A stretch of 64,000 bases of DNA from Streptomyces sp. LUP47B. Lineage in GTDB: Bacteria > Actinomycetota > Actinomycetes > Streptomycetales > Streptomycetaceae. Position 1 is the first letter of the stretch. Each line of letters begins with the position of its first letter. Positions 20,711 to 29,420 of this stretch are shown here, in pieces. The notes below the pieces were generated by a model. The model ran no database searches, was not told where the DNA came from, and saw only the letters and a list, made by a program, of their open reading frames with translations. Location: NCBI RefSeq assembly GCF_001746295.1, contig NZ_MJAH01000006.1, positions 365,053 through 429,052 of the forward strand. The letters are read 5' to 3'. A program made the position numbers and the translations under genes.

Positions 20711-21424
20711 GTGCTCATTGCCGGGTTCCCCGCCGGGGCCTGGGGGACGAACTGTTATCTCGTCGCCCCCGCCGCCGGTGAGGAGTGCGTGATCATCGAC
20801 CCGGGCCACCAGGCCGCCGAGGGAGTCGAGGAGACGCTCAGGAAGCATCGGCTCAAGCCCGTCGCCGTCGTCCTCACGCACGGCCACATCGACCACGTGG
20901 CCTCGGTCGTCCCCGTGTGCGGCGCACACGGAGTGCCTGCGTGGATCCACCCCGAGGACCGCTACATGATGAAGGACCCGTCGATGGGTCTGGGGCGTTC
21001 CATCGGGATGCCGCTCATGGGTGAGATCACCGTGGGGGAGCCGGACGACGTCAAGGAGCTGACCGACGGCGCGAAGCTGGAGCTCGCGGGCCTGGAGCTC
21101 TCCGTCGCGCACGCGCCGGGCCATACCAAGGGGTCGGTGACCTTCCGGATGCCCGAGACGTCCGACATCCCGTCGGTCTTCTTCTCCGGGGATCTGCTCT
21201 TCGCCGGCTCCATCGGACGCACCGACCTGCCCGGCGGTGACATGGCCGAGATGCTCGACTCGCTGGCCCGCGTGTGCCTGCCGCTCGACGACTCGACCGT
21301 GGTGCTGTCCGGCCACGGCCCCCAGACGACCATCGGCCAGGAGCGCGCCACCAACCCGTATCTGCGGGACGTGGCCTCCGGCCAGGGAGAGGGTGCGCAC
21401 ACCCCTCCCCGACGAGGAATGTGA
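20711..21424 (+). CDS. MBL-fold metallo-hydrolase (glyoxalase II-like)
   Basis: A 237-aa metallo-beta-lactamase superfamily protein. The metal motif is LTHGHIDHV (H-x-H-x-D-H), with further ligands in AHAPGHTKGSV, FFSGDLLFAGSIGRTD and VLSGHGPQTT. The layout matches the hydroxyacylglutathione hydrolase-like group; streptomycetes lack glutathione, so the substrate may be a mycothiol or other thioester. The GTG at 20711 follows GAGGACGATC. The stop lies just before hisS, with which it is probably co-transcribed, an order seen widely in actinobacteria. Confidence 0.9.
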   Translation: MLIAGFPAGAWGTNCYLVAPAAGEECVIIDPGHQAAEGVEETLRKHRLKPVAVVLTHGHIDHVASVVPVCGAHGVPAWIHPEDRYMMKDPSMGLGRSIGMPLMGEITVGEPDDVKELTDGAKLELAGLELSVAHAPGHTKGSVTFRMPETSDIPSVFFSGDLLFAGSIGRTDLPGGDMAEMLDSLARVCLPLDDSTVVLSGHGPQTTIGQERATNPYLRDVASGQGEGAHTPPRRGM

Positions 21425-21435
21425 CAAGAGACTTC

Positions 21436-22698
21436 GTGAGCACCTTTCAGGCCCCCAAGGGCACGTACGACCTGATCCCGCCGGACAGCGCCAAGTTCCT
21501 GGCCGTCCGGGAGGCGATCGCCGCTCCGCTGCGCACCTCCGGCTACGGCTACATCGAGACGCCCGGCTTCGAGAGCGTCGAGCTGTTCGCGCGCGGGGTC
21601 GGTGAGTCCACCGACATCGTGACCAAGGAGATGTACGCCTTCGAGACCAAGGGCGGCGACAAGCTGGCCCTGCGCCCCGAGGGCACGGCCTCCGTCCTGC
21701 GCGCGGCGCTGGAGGCCAACCTGCACAAGACGGGCAACCTGCCGGTCAAGCTCTGGTACTCCGGCTCGTACTACCGCTACGAGCGCCCGCAGAAGGGCCG
21801 TTACCGGCACTTCTCGCAGGTCGGCGCCGAGGCGATCGGCGCGGAGGACCCGGCGCTCGACGCCGAGCTGATCATCCTGGCCGACCAGGCGTACCGCTCG
21901 CTGGGGCTGCGCAACTTCCGCATCCTGCTCAACAGCCTGGGCGACAAGGAGTGCCGTCCGGTGTACCGGACCGCGCTCCAGGACTTCCTGCGCGGCCTCG
22001 ATCTCGACGAGGACACTCTCCGTCGCGCCGAGATCAACCCCCTGCGCGTCCTCGACGACAAGCGGGAGTCGGTCCAGAAGCAGCTCGGGGACGCCCCGCT
22101 GCTGCGCGACTACCTCTGCGACGCCTGCAAGGCGTACCACGAGGAGGTCCGTGAGCTGATCACGGCGGCGGGCGTGGCCTTCGAGGACGACCCGAAGCTG
22201 GTGCGCGGCCTCGACTACTACACCCGTACGACCTTCGAGTTCGTCCACGACGGTCTGGGCTCCCAGTCCGCGGTGGGCGGCGGCGGCCGCTACGACGGTC
22301 TGTCGGAGATGATCGGCGGTCCGGCCCTGCCGTCCGTGGGCTGGGCGCTGGGCGTCGACCGCACGGTCCTCGCCCTGGAGGCGGAGGGCGTCGAGCTCGA
22401 ACTCCCCTCGGCGACCAGTGTGTTCGCGGTCCCGCTGGGCGAGGAGGCCCGCCGGATCCTGTTCGCCAAGGTCACCGAGCTCCGCAAGGTGGGCATCGCG
22501 GCGGACTTCTCCTACGGCGCCAAGGGACTCAAGGGCGCCATGAAGAACGCCAACCGCAGCGGCGCCCGCTACACGATCGTCGCCGGCGAACGCGACCTCG
22601 CCGAGGGCGTCGTACAGCTCAAGGACATGGAGTCCGGGGAGCAGTCGGCGATCGGGGTCAACGAGATCGTGGCGGAGCTGGAGGCCAGGCTCGGTTAG
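21436..22698 (+). CDS. hisS: Histidyl-tRNA synthetase
   Basis: A 420-aa class II synthetase. Motif 2 is SGSYYRYERPQKGRYRHFSQ, the histidine-specific HisA motif is LVRGLDYYTRTTFEF, motif 3 is GVDR preceded by GGGRYDGLSEMIGGPALPSV, and the C-terminal anticodon-binding domain (FAVPLGEEARRILFAKV) is complete. I favour the GTG at 21436 (MSTFQAPKGTYD); an in-frame GTG at 21421 would add five residues and overlap the upstream stop. Confidence 0.96.
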   Translation: MSTFQAPKGTYDLIPPDSAKFLAVREAIAAPLRTSGYGYIETPGFESVELFARGVGESTDIVTKEMYAFETKGGDKLALRPEGTASVLRAALEANLHKTGNLPVKLWYSGSYYRYERPQKGRYRHFSQVGAEAIGAEDPALDAELIILADQAYRSLGLRNFRILLNSLGDKECRPVYRTALQDFLRGLDLDEDTLRRAEINPLRVLDDKRESVQKQLGDAPLLRDYLCDACKAYHEEVRELITAAGVAFEDDPKLVRGLDYYTRTTFEFVHDGLGSQSAVGGGGRYDGLSEMIGGPALPSVGWALGVDRTVLALEAEGVELELPSATSVFAVPLGEEARRILFAKVTELRKVGIAADFSYGAKGLKGAMKNANRSGARYTIVAGERDLAEGVVQLKDMESGEQSAIGVNEIVAELEARLG

Positions 22699-22711
22699 CA
22701 GGCCCTCGGGA

Positions 22712-22743
22712 GAAGGGCGCCGGTCGGGAGGCCGGCGCCCTTC
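22712..22743. terminator. Bidirectional terminator between hisS and the response regulator gene
   Basis: A 12-bp stem (GAAGGGCGCCGG with CCGGCGCCCTTC) with an eight-base loop separates the convergent genes; both flanks end in A/T-containing arm ends. Confidence 0.85.
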
Positions 22744-22755
22744 GACGGCCGCGCC

Positions 22756-23382
22756 TCACTGATCGAGGAGCCCGTACCGCATGGCGCTGGTGACGGCGGC
22801 GGTGCGGTCGTCGACTCCCAACTTGCCGAAGGCGCGCAGGAGATGGGTCTTCACCGTGGACTCACCGATGAACAGCTTGCGCCCGATCTCCGCGTTCGTG
22901 CAGCCCTCCGCCACCAGACGCAGCACCGCTGTCTCGCGCTCCGAGAGCCGGGGCCGTTCCGGCCTGGTGCGCAGCTGGTCGACCAGGCGGGCGGCGACGG
23001 TCGGCGCCAGGACCGTCTCGCCGCGGGCGGCGGCCCGTACGGACTCCGCCAGTTCGCCCCGGGGCAGGTCCTTGAGCAGATAGCCGGCGGCCCCGGCCTC
23101 CACGGCCCGCAGGATGTCCCGGTCCGTCTCGTACGTCGTCAGGACGATCACCCGGCAGGGCAGGCCCGCCTCCGTCATCCGTACGATCGACTCCACGCCC
23201 GAGCCACCCGGCATCCGCAGGTCCATCAGCACGATGTCGGGCCGGAGTTCCGCCGCCAGTGCCTCGGCCTGCGGTCCGCTGGACGCGTCCGCGATCACCT
23301 CCAGATCCGGTTCCGCGCTCAGCATCGCGCGCAGGCCCTCCCGTACGACCGGATGGTCGTCGGCCAGGATGATCCGGATCAT
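22756..23382 (-). CDS. NarL/LuxR-family response regulator
   Basis: A 208-aa regulator. The receiver domain has the acidic pair Asp8-Asp9 (ILADDHPVV), the phospho-acceptor Asp54 (VLMDLRMPGG), the conserved Thr in VIVLTTYETD, and Lys in LLKDLPRGEL. The C-terminal LuxR-type HTH is LSERETAVLRLVAEGCTNAE with VKTHLLRAFGKLGV. It overlaps the kinase gene by 4 bp and is the last gene of an ABC transporter/two-component operon, so it probably controls that exporter. The target signal is unknown. Confidence 0.94.
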   Translation of the reverse strand: MIRIILADDHPVVREGLRAMLSAEPDLEVIADASSGPQAEALAAELRPDIVLMDLRMPGGSGVESIVRMTEAGLPCRVIVLTTYETDRDILRAVEAGAAGYLLKDLPRGELAESVRAAARGETVLAPTVAARLVDQLRTRPERPRLSERETAVLRLVAEGCTNAEIGRKLFIGESTVKTHLLRAFGKLGVDDRTAAVTSAMRYGLLDQ

Positions 23383-24578
23383 GAAGAGCTCCTCGGGGGC
23401 GGTACGGGCAGACGAACGGTGACCGTGGTGCCGCCGCCGGGCGCGCTGTGCACCCGCACCGTCCCGCCGACCTCGGTGGTGCGGGCGCGGAGACCCGCCA
23501 GACCGTAGCCGTCCCGGGCGGCCTCGGTGTCGAAGCCGTGACCGTCGTCCCGTACGGACAGGGTGAGGCTCTCGTCGGCATAGCCGAGGTCGATGGTCAC
23601 GGTCGCCGAACTCCCCGCGTGTTTACGGCAGTTCGTCAGCCCCTCCTGGCAGGAGCGCAGAGCGACGACCTCGGTGCCCGCGGGCAGCGGACGGACCTGG
23701 CCGGTCACCGCGAGCTTCGCCGAGTGCCGGGCCGCCAGCCGGAACAGGGCGTCGGGCAGCGTCGCGCCGTCCAGGTCGGCGGGGGTGCCGTCGACGACCA
23801 GGGCCCGCGCCTCGGCGAGGTTCAGCCGGGCCGTCTCGTCCATCAGGGCCAGATGCCGGCGGGCCTGCGGCAGGTCGTGGTCGAGCTCGGCCTCGACGGC
23901 CTGGACCAGCATCAGCAGGCTGGTGAAGCCCTGCGCCAGGGTGTCGTGGATCTCCCGGGCCATCCGCTGTCGCTCGGTCAGTGCCCCGTGCGCCGCGGAC
24001 AGCCGCGAGACCTCGTGCCGGCTCGCGTCCAACTCGGCGATCAGAGCCGCCCGTTCCTGGCTCTGTTCGATGATCCGGATGACATAACTGCCGACGGCCA
24101 CGGAGAAGACCAGGGTGACGACAGCGAACAGACCGTTGAAGAAGACGTCCTGGTCGCTCGGCCGCCACAGCAGCGCCCAGCCCGCCACGGGCGCGAGGTT
24201 GATCACCGCCACGGCGGTCGGAGCCCACCGCATCCGCAGCGTCATGAAGCACTGGGGGACGAGAGCGAAGGTCATCAGCCGGGTCTCGCCGACCAGGATC
24301 GCCGAGGGAAGGAACAGCGCCATCATCGCGCCGAGGTAGGTGAGGGCCCTGCGCGCGTCGGGCGGATCCTGGCGGAGCAGGGGGCGCCCGACCCGGAGGA
24401 AGAGCGGGACCAGCGGGACCAGCAGCGCCGCGGCCGTGACGCGGACCGGCCACCCGGGGTGTCCCGCACCCAGCACGAACACCAGGGTGGCCAGCCAGAT
24501 CAGCGCGAAGTAGGTGTCCCAGAGCCGGAAGGAACGGTCCCACGAGTACGCGCCCACGGCGTCCGCCGGACCGGTCAT
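23379..24578 (-). CDS. Sensor histidine kinase (HisKA_3 / HPK7 type)
   Basis: A 399-aa kinase. Roughly five or six hydrophobic segments occupy residues 20-165, with little outside them, suggesting sensing within the membrane. A linker coiled coil leads to the phospho-acceptor His211 in ERQRMAREIHDTLAQGFTSL. The ATP-binding domain has an N box that reads EGLTNCRKHA, and the G box DDGHGFD and GYGLAGLRAR. I start at the ATG at 24578, which overlaps the permease stop (ATGA). The organisation resembles LiaS/DesK-type kinases next to ABC transporters. Confidence 0.92.
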   Translation of the reverse strand: MTGPADAVGAYSWDRSFRLWDTYFALIWLATLVFVLGAGHPGWPVRVTAAALLVPLVPLFLRVGRPLLRQDPPDARRALTYLGAMMALFLPSAILVGETRLMTFALVPQCFMTLRMRWAPTAVAVINLAPVAGWALLWRPSDQDVFFNGLFAVVTLVFSVAVGSYVIRIIEQSQERAALIAELDASRHEVSRLSAAHGALTERQRMAREIHDTLAQGFTSLLMLVQAVEAELDHDLPQARRHLALMDETARLNLAEARALVVDGTPADLDGATLPDALFRLAARHSAKLAVTGQVRPLPAGTEVVALRSCQEGLTNCRKHAGSSATVTIDLGYADESLTLSVRDDGHGFDTEAARDGYGLAGLRARTTEVGGTVRVHSAPGGGTTVTVRLPVPPPRSSS

Positions 24579-25420
24579 CCGTCGCGCCGGTTCTTCCACC
24601 GGAAGGTCAGCAGACACAGCAGCAATCCTCCGACGCACCACGCCCCCAGCACCAGGGCGGTGCGCCCGAACTCCCAGCCGCCCGCCTGCTCCAGGACCTG
24701 CGCCGAGTCCGGCAGGAACACCCCGCGCAGCCCCTGGCACATCCACTTCAGGGGGAACAGCGCGCCGATGTTCAGCATCCAGTCGGGAATCGTGCCGATC
24801 GCGATGTACACCCCGGAGATGAACTGGAGGACCAGGAAGGGCAGGACGACCACGGAACTCGCGCTCTTGCTGGACTTGGGCACCGAACTGACCGCGATGC
24901 CGAGCAGCGCGCACCCCGTGAGACCGAGCACGAAGATCCAGGCGAACGCGAACCATTTGCCGGCGTCCGACGGCAGATCGACGTCGTACAGCGTGGTGCC
25001 GACGAGCAGCAGGATCGCCGTCTCCAGGACGCCGGTGACAAGAACCAGCCAGATCTTGCCGAGGAAGTACGCCGCCGGCGGCATAGGCGTCCCGCGCAGC
25101 CTGCGCAGCACCTTCTCGTCCCGCTCGACGGCGATGGAGATGCCCAGCGACTGGAAGCTCGTGGACATGATGCCGGCGGCCATCATCGCCGGGACGTACA
25201 GCTGCGAGGCCTTGATGCCCGCCCCCTCCACGTCGTCGCTGAAGATCGACGCGAACAGGAACAGGAAGACCACGGGGAAGGCGAAGGTGAACACCACCTG
25301 GTCGCGCTGGCGGAAGAACTGCCTGATCTCCAGGGCCCCCCGCCGCAGTCCGAGCCCCCAGACCCCGGGCAGCCTTCCGGCACGAGCATCGGTCCGGGAC
25401 CGTACGGCGGTCGTGGTCAT
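24575..25420 (-). CDS. ABC-2 type transporter permease
   Basis: A 281-aa membrane protein with about six helices of the ABC-2 exporter type. A cytoplasmic start (GALEIRQFFRQRDQVVFTFAFPVVFLFLFASIF) leads to the first helix; RDEKVLRRLRGTPMPPAAYFLGKIW is the typical ABC-2 cytoplasmic stretch, and the later segment MCQGLRGVFLPDSA is the usual external part before the last helix. It starts at the ATG at 25420 overlapping the ATPase stop, and ends overlapping the kinase start. Substrate unknown; drug or lipid export is the usual role. Confidence 0.9.
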   Translation of the reverse strand: MTTTAVRSRTDARAGRLPGVWGLGLRRGALEIRQFFRQRDQVVFTFAFPVVFLFLFASIFSDDVEGAGIKASQLYVPAMMAAGIMSTSFQSLGISIAVERDEKVLRRLRGTPMPPAAYFLGKIWLVLVTGVLETAILLLVGTTLYDVDLPSDAGKWFAFAWIFVLGLTGCALLGIAVSSVPKSSKSASSVVVLPFLVLQFISGVYIAIGTIPDWMLNIGALFPLKWMCQGLRGVFLPDSAQVLEQAGGWEFGRTALVLGAWCVGGLLLCLLTFRWKNRRDG

Positions 25421-26283
25421 CGCGCGTCCTCCTGTCCGGTGAGCCGGAGGTAGACGTCCTCCAGCGTGGGGCGGCTGACCTGGAGCCCGGGGATCTCGCC
25501 GTCGAAGCGGCGCATCAGCGCGGCGACCGTCCTGGTCGGGGTGTCGGTGTGCTCCGCGCGCGGGGCGCCGTCCGGCTCGGTCCACTCGACGGTGGCGCCG
25601 GTGCCGTGCCGCTCCCGCAGAGCGGCGGGCTCGTCCTCGGCGACGACCCTGCCCCGGGAGATCACCGCCAGCCGGTCGGCGAGTGCCTCGGCCTCTTCCA
25701 GGTAGTGCGTGGTGAGCAGGATGGTCGTGCCCTCGTCGGCCAGTTTGCGGATCAGGTCCCAGAACTGGCGCCTGGCCGCCGGGTCGAAACCGGTCGTCGG
25801 CTCGTCCAGGAGCAGCAGTTCGGGGCCGCCGATCACACCGAGCGCCACGTCGAGCCGCCGCCGCTGCCCGCCCGACAGTGCCTTGATCCGGCTGCCCGCC
25901 TTGGCCTCCAGGCCCACCAGGCCGATGACCTCCTCAGGGTCCCGCGGCCGCGGGTAGTAGTGGGCGAAGTGGCGGACGGTCTCCGCGACCGTCAACTCGG
26001 CGGGCGCGGATTCGTCCTGCCAGACGATTCCGACTTTTGAACGCCACGCGCGCGTGCCGTGCGCCGGGTCCGCGCCGAGCACGGACACCTCACCCGCGTC
26101 CCGGTCCCGGTTGCCCTGGAGGATCTCCACCGTGGTGCTCTTGCCCGCGCCATTGGGTCCGAGCAGGCCGAACACCTCGCCCCTGCGGATACCGAGATCG
26201 ATCCCGTCGACCGCGGTCACGTCGCCGTACTGCTTGCGCAGCCCCCGAACGTCCACCGCGAGTTCGTTCGCCTGTGTGGTCAT
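25417..26283 (-). CDS. ABC transporter ATP-binding protein (drug-exporter type)
   Basis: A 288-aa nucleotide-binding subunit with all motifs: Walker A GPNGAGKST, Q loop WQDESAP, signature LSGGQRRRLDVALG, Walker B LLLLDEPTTG, H loop LTTHYLEEAE. The C-terminal extension of 70 residues (ending RPTLEDVYLRLTGQ) is typical of DrrA/CcmA-like exporters. The ATG at 26283 fits the family start (LAVDVRGLRKQYG...). It heads a four-gene operon with the permease, kinase and regulator, all joined by 4-bp overlaps. A perfect palindrome lies 57 bp upstream. Confidence 0.94.
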   Translation of the reverse strand: MTTQANELAVDVRGLRKQYGDVTAVDGIDLGIRRGEVFGLLGPNGAGKSTTVEILQGNRDRDAGEVSVLGADPAHGTRAWRSKVGIVWQDESAPAELTVAETVRHFAHYYPRPRDPEEVIGLVGLEAKAGSRIKALSGGQRRRLDVALGVIGGPELLLLDEPTTGFDPAARRQFWDLIRKLADEGTTILLTTHYLEEAEALADRLAVISRGRVVAEDEPAALRERHGTGATVEWTEPDGAPRAEHTDTPTRTVAALMRRFDGEIPGLQVSRPTLEDVYLRLTGQEDAR

Positions 26284-26339
26284 GCCCCTGAGCATCGGCC
26301 GGAACCGAACGTTCAGGGACGACCGTGCGTACTTCCTTA

Positions 26340-26359
26340 TGTCCACCGAACGGTGGACA
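26340..26359. promoter_or_regulatory. Palindrome in the divergent ABC-operon/VKOR promoter region
   Basis: Perfect 9-bp arms, TGTCCACCG and CGGTGGACA, flank a central AA, placed 57 bp before the ABC ATPase start and 70 bp before the VKOR start. Its symmetry and placement suit an operator, perhaps for the operon's own LuxR-type response regulator. A second short palindrome, GAACGTTC, lies at 26307-26314. Confidence 0.5.
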
Positions 26360-26428
26360 AGCCTCCGGGTGCGGCACAATGGCCCCTGCCCGAAGAAGGT
26401 CCAACTCTCAAGCAGACGGATCGGCGTG

Positions 26429-27091
26429 ATGAGCAAGACCACAGTGAAAGACGTGTCCACGGAGCCCGAGCCCTCGTCGGCGAGCGCCGACGCCGCGCCC
26501 CGGACGGTCGGCGGCAGCCGTGCCTTCGCGTTGCTGCTGGTGATCACCGGCGCCGCCGGACTGCTCGCCGCGTGGGTCATCACGATCGACAAGTTCAAGA
26601 TCCTCGAGGGCAAGGTCAGCGGCAAGACGTTCACGCCGAGCTGCTCCCTCAACCCGATCGTCTCCTGCGGCAGCGTGATGGAGAGCAAGCAGGCCGCCGC
26701 CTTCGGGTTCCCCAACCCGATGCTCGGCCTCGTCTGCTACGGCATCGTCATCTGTGTCGGCATGACCCTGCTCACCCGCGCCGCATTCCCGCGCTGGTAC
26801 TGGCTCACCTTCAACTTCGGCACGCTCTTCGGCGTGCTCTTCGTCACCTGGCTCCAGTTCCAGTCGCTGTACCGGATCAACGCGCTGTGCCTGTGGTGCT
26901 CGCTGGCCTGGGTCGCCACGATCACGATGTTCTGGTACGTGACCTCGTTCAACATCCGCAACGACCTGCTGCCGTCCCCGGGCTGGCTCAAGCGCTTCCT
27001 CTCCGAGTTCACCTGGGTCCTGCCGGTCACCCACTGCGGCATCATCGCCATGCTGATCCTGACCCGCTGGGGCGACAAGCTCTGGGCCTGA
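26429..27091 (+). CDS. Vitamin K epoxide reductase (VKOR) family protein
   Basis: A 220-aa membrane oxidoreductase that would re-oxidise a DsbA-like partner using menaquinone, supporting disulfide formation in exported proteins. Four or five helices are visible. The redox-active pair is Cys154-LW-Cys157, and the loop cysteines are Cys72 and Cys80 (PSCSLNPIVSCGSV), the positions expected in bacterial VKORs. The first 30 residues are a soluble Ser/Ala/Glu-rich tail. GTG at 26426 directly precedes the chosen ATG and is an equivalent alternative. Divergent from the ABC operon. Confidence 0.92.
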   Translation: MSKTTVKDVSTEPEPSSASADAAPRTVGGSRAFALLLVITGAAGLLAAWVITIDKFKILEGKVSGKTFTPSCSLNPIVSCGSVMESKQAAAFGFPNPMLGLVCYGIVICVGMTLLTRAAFPRWYWLTFNFGTLFGVLFVTWLQFQSLYRINALCLWCSLAWVATITMFWYVTSFNIRNDLLPSPGWLKRFLSEFTWVLPVTHCGIIAMLILTRWGDKLWA

Positions 27092-27137
27092 CCGACGGCC
27101 GACGGCATTGTCAGTGGCGTGACATAGGGTTTTGAAC

Positions 27138-28493
27138 GTGGAGCCCGATCTGTTCACCGCCGCGGCAGAAGAACGCCAGCAGAAGGACCCGGCCGGCAGC
27201 CCCCTGGCGGTCCGGATGCGCCCGCGCACCCTCGACGAGGTGGTGGGCCAGCAGCACCTGCTCAAGCCGGGTTCGCCGCTGCGCCGGCTGGTCGGCGAGG
27301 GCAGCGGCGGTCCCGCCGGGCCGTCCTCGGTGATCCTCTGGGGCCCGCCCGGCACCGGCAAGACGACCTTGGCGTACGTCGTCTCGAAGGCCACCAACAA
27401 GCGCTTCGTGGAGCTTTCCGCGATCACCGCCGGCGTCAAGGAGGTCCGCGCGGTCATCGACGGCGCCCGCCGCGCCACCGGCGGCTTCGGCAAGGAGACC
27501 GTCCTCTTCCTCGACGAGATCCACCGCTTCAGCAAGGCCCAGCAGGACTCCCTGCTCCCCGCGGTCGAGAACCGCTGGGTGACCCTGATCGCGGCGACCA
27601 CCGAGAACCCGTACTTCTCGATCATCTCCCCGCTGCTGTCCCGGTCCCTGCTGCTGACCCTCGAACCGCTCACCGACGACGACGTCAGAGGACTGCTGAA
27701 GCGGGCGCTGAGCGACGAGCGGGGCCTGAAGGACGCCGTCGCCCTCCCCGAGGACACCGAGGACCATCTCCTGCGGATCGCCGGCGGCGACGCCCGCCGT
27801 GCCCTGACCGCACTGGAGGCCGCCGCCGGGGCGGCCCTCGACAAGGGGGAGCCGGAGATCACCCTCACCACGCTGGAGGAGACGGTCGACCGGGCGGCCG
27901 TGAAGTACGACCGCGACGGCGACCAGCACTACGACGTCGCCAGCGCCCTCATCAAGTCCATCAGGGGCTCCGACGTCGACGCCGCCCTGCACTACCTCGC
28001 CCGCATGATCGAGGCCGGTGAGGACCCCCGCTTCATCGCCCGCCGACTGATGATCTCCGCCAGCGAGGACATCGGCCTCGCCGACCCGAACGCCCTGCCC
28101 ATAGCGGTCGCCGCCGCCCAGGCCGTCGCCATGATCGGCTTCCCCGAGGCCGCGCTGACCCTGAGCCACGCCACCATCGCCCTCGCCCTGGCCCCGAAGT
28201 CCAACGCCGCGACGACGGCGATCGGCGCGGCCATGGAGGACGTACGCAAGGGGCTCGCCGGGCCGGTACCGCCGCATCTGCGCGACGGGCACTACAAGGG
28301 CGCCGCCAAGCTCGGGCACGCGCAGGGGTACGTCTACCCGCACGACCTGCCCGAGGGGATCGCCGAGCAGCAGTACGCCCCGGACGCCATCAAGGACCGC
28401 GCGTACTACGAACCCACCAGGCACGGCGCCGAGGCCCGGTACGCGGACGCGGTGGAGTGGACCCGCAAGCACCTCGGTCGCAAGCGGTCCTGA
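27138..28493 (+). CDS. rarA: Replication-associated recombination protein RarA (MgsA)
   Basis: A 451-aa AAA+ ATPase related to RuvB and clamp loaders that acts at stalled replication forks. Walker A is GPPGTGKTT, Walker B is VLFLDEIHRF, sensor 1 is IAATTENPYF, and the C-terminal tetramerisation domain contains SIRGSDVDAALHYLARMIEAG and PKSNAATTAIGAAM. I prefer the GTG at 27138 (MEPDLF...) over a TTG at 27132. An AGGG lies 8 nt upstream; the same bases could be a TAGGGT -10, in which case the mRNA would be leaderless. Confidence 0.93.
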   Translation: MEPDLFTAAAEERQQKDPAGSPLAVRMRPRTLDEVVGQQHLLKPGSPLRRLVGEGSGGPAGPSSVILWGPPGTGKTTLAYVVSKATNKRFVELSAITAGVKEVRAVIDGARRATGGFGKETVLFLDEIHRFSKAQQDSLLPAVENRWVTLIAATTENPYFSIISPLLSRSLLLTLEPLTDDDVRGLLKRALSDERGLKDAVALPEDTEDHLLRIAGGDARRALTALEAAAGAALDKGEPEITLTTLEETVDRAAVKYDRDGDQHYDVASALIKSIRGSDVDAALHYLARMIEAGEDPRFIARRLMISASEDIGLADPNALPIAVAAAQAVAMIGFPEAALTLSHATIALALAPKSNAATTAIGAAMEDVRKGLAGPVPPHLRDGHYKGAAKLGHAQGYVYPHDLPEGIAEQQYAPDAIKDRAYYEPTRHGAEARYADAVEWTRKHLGRKRS

Positions 28494-28775
28494 GCACCCT
28501 GTAGAATCCTCGAAGCGCTGTGTCCCGTGCAGTCAGAACGGGACGGTCAGCCGGAACCCCCCAGTGGGGTTCCAGGAGCGTCGCGCACCGTTCGAATGGT
28601 GTCGCGGGCAGCCCACCACCGCTCGCGGTTGGTGGGCCACTCGCGTGCTGCACATATGTGCCCAGACCAGGGGAGCGGCTGCCCACCAGGTTCCTCGAGG
28701 ACCCGGCGGGTTTCCCCGGCTGCGGATGCGACCTCCCATAACTCTGACGAGCCGAACACCAAGAGATGAGAGATT
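28494..28775 (+). promoter_or_regulatory. Structured rpsD leader region
   Basis: This 282-bp gap precedes rpsD and contains no plausible gene. A TAGAAT hexamer at 28502-28507 could be a -10. Downstream are at least three consecutive hairpins: 28523-28543 (TCCCGT/ACGGGA), 28553-28573 (GGAACCCC/GGGGTTCC, loop CCAGT), and 28611-28637 (GCCCACCA...GGTGGGC with an inner CCG/CGG). S4 represses its own operon through leader RNA in other bacteria, so autoregulation is a reasonable guess, but the structure is not a family I recognise. Confidence 0.5.
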
Positions 28776-29390
28776 GTGGCGAACCAGCCCCGCCCCAAGG
28801 TCAAGAAGTCGCGTGCCCTCGGTATCGCGCTGACCCCGAAGGCCGTCAAGTACTTCGAGGCCCGTCCCTACCCCCCGGGTGAGCACGGCCGTGGCCGCAA
28901 GCAGAACTCGGACTACAAGGTCCGTCTGCTCGAGAAGCAGCGTCTGCGCGCGCAGTACGACGTGTCCGAGCGTCAGCTCGTCCGCGCCTACGAGCGTGCC
29001 GCCAAGACCCAGGGCAAGACCGGTGAGGCCCTGGTCATCGAGCTCGAGCGCCGTCTCGACGCGCTGGTCCTGCGTTCGGGCATCGCCCGCACGATCTACC
29101 AGGCCCGCCAGATGGTCGTCCACGGCCACATCGAGGTCAACGGCCAGAAGGTCGACAAGCCGTCCTTCCGCGTCCGTCCCGACGACGTCGTGATGGTCCG
29201 CGAGCGCAGCCGTGAGAAGACCCTCTTCTCGATCGCCCGTGAGGGCGGCTTCGCCCCCGACGGCGAGACCCCGCGCTACCTCCAGGTGAACCTCCGCGCC
29301 CTGGCCTTCCGCCTGGACCGCGAGCCGAACCGCAAGGAGATCCCGGTGATCTGCGACGAGCAGCTCGTCGTCGAGTACTACGCCCGCTGA
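28776..29390 (+). CDS. rpsD: 30S ribosomal protein S4
   Basis: A 204-aa primary 16S rRNA-binding protein. The N-terminus (RPKVKKSRALGIALTPKAVKYFEARPYPPGEHG) has none of the zinc-ligand cysteines, so it is the C-minus form of S4. The S4 RNA-binding domain is complete (RLDALVLRSGIARTIYQARQ, GHIEVNGQKVDKPSFRVRPDD). GTG start with AAGAGATGAGAG upstream. It stands alone here, outside the alpha operon, as usual in Streptomyces, and is followed by a terminator. Confidence 0.97.
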   Translation: MANQPRPKVKKSRALGIALTPKAVKYFEARPYPPGEHGRGRKQNSDYKVRLLEKQRLRAQYDVSERQLVRAYERAAKTQGKTGEALVIELERRLDALVLRSGIARTIYQARQMVVHGHIEVNGQKVDKPSFRVRPDDVVMVRERSREKTLFSIAREGGFAPDGETPRYLQVNLRALAFRLDREPNRKEIPVICDEQLVVEYYAR

Positions 29391-29420
29391 TCACCGGCAG
29401 GCCGTAGGACACGCACCACT

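Noticed and set aside
28520..28769. Small open frames in the rpsD leader
   Set aside because: They lack a ribosome site, overlap strong hairpins, and show no coding bias; a regulatory leader explains the region better.
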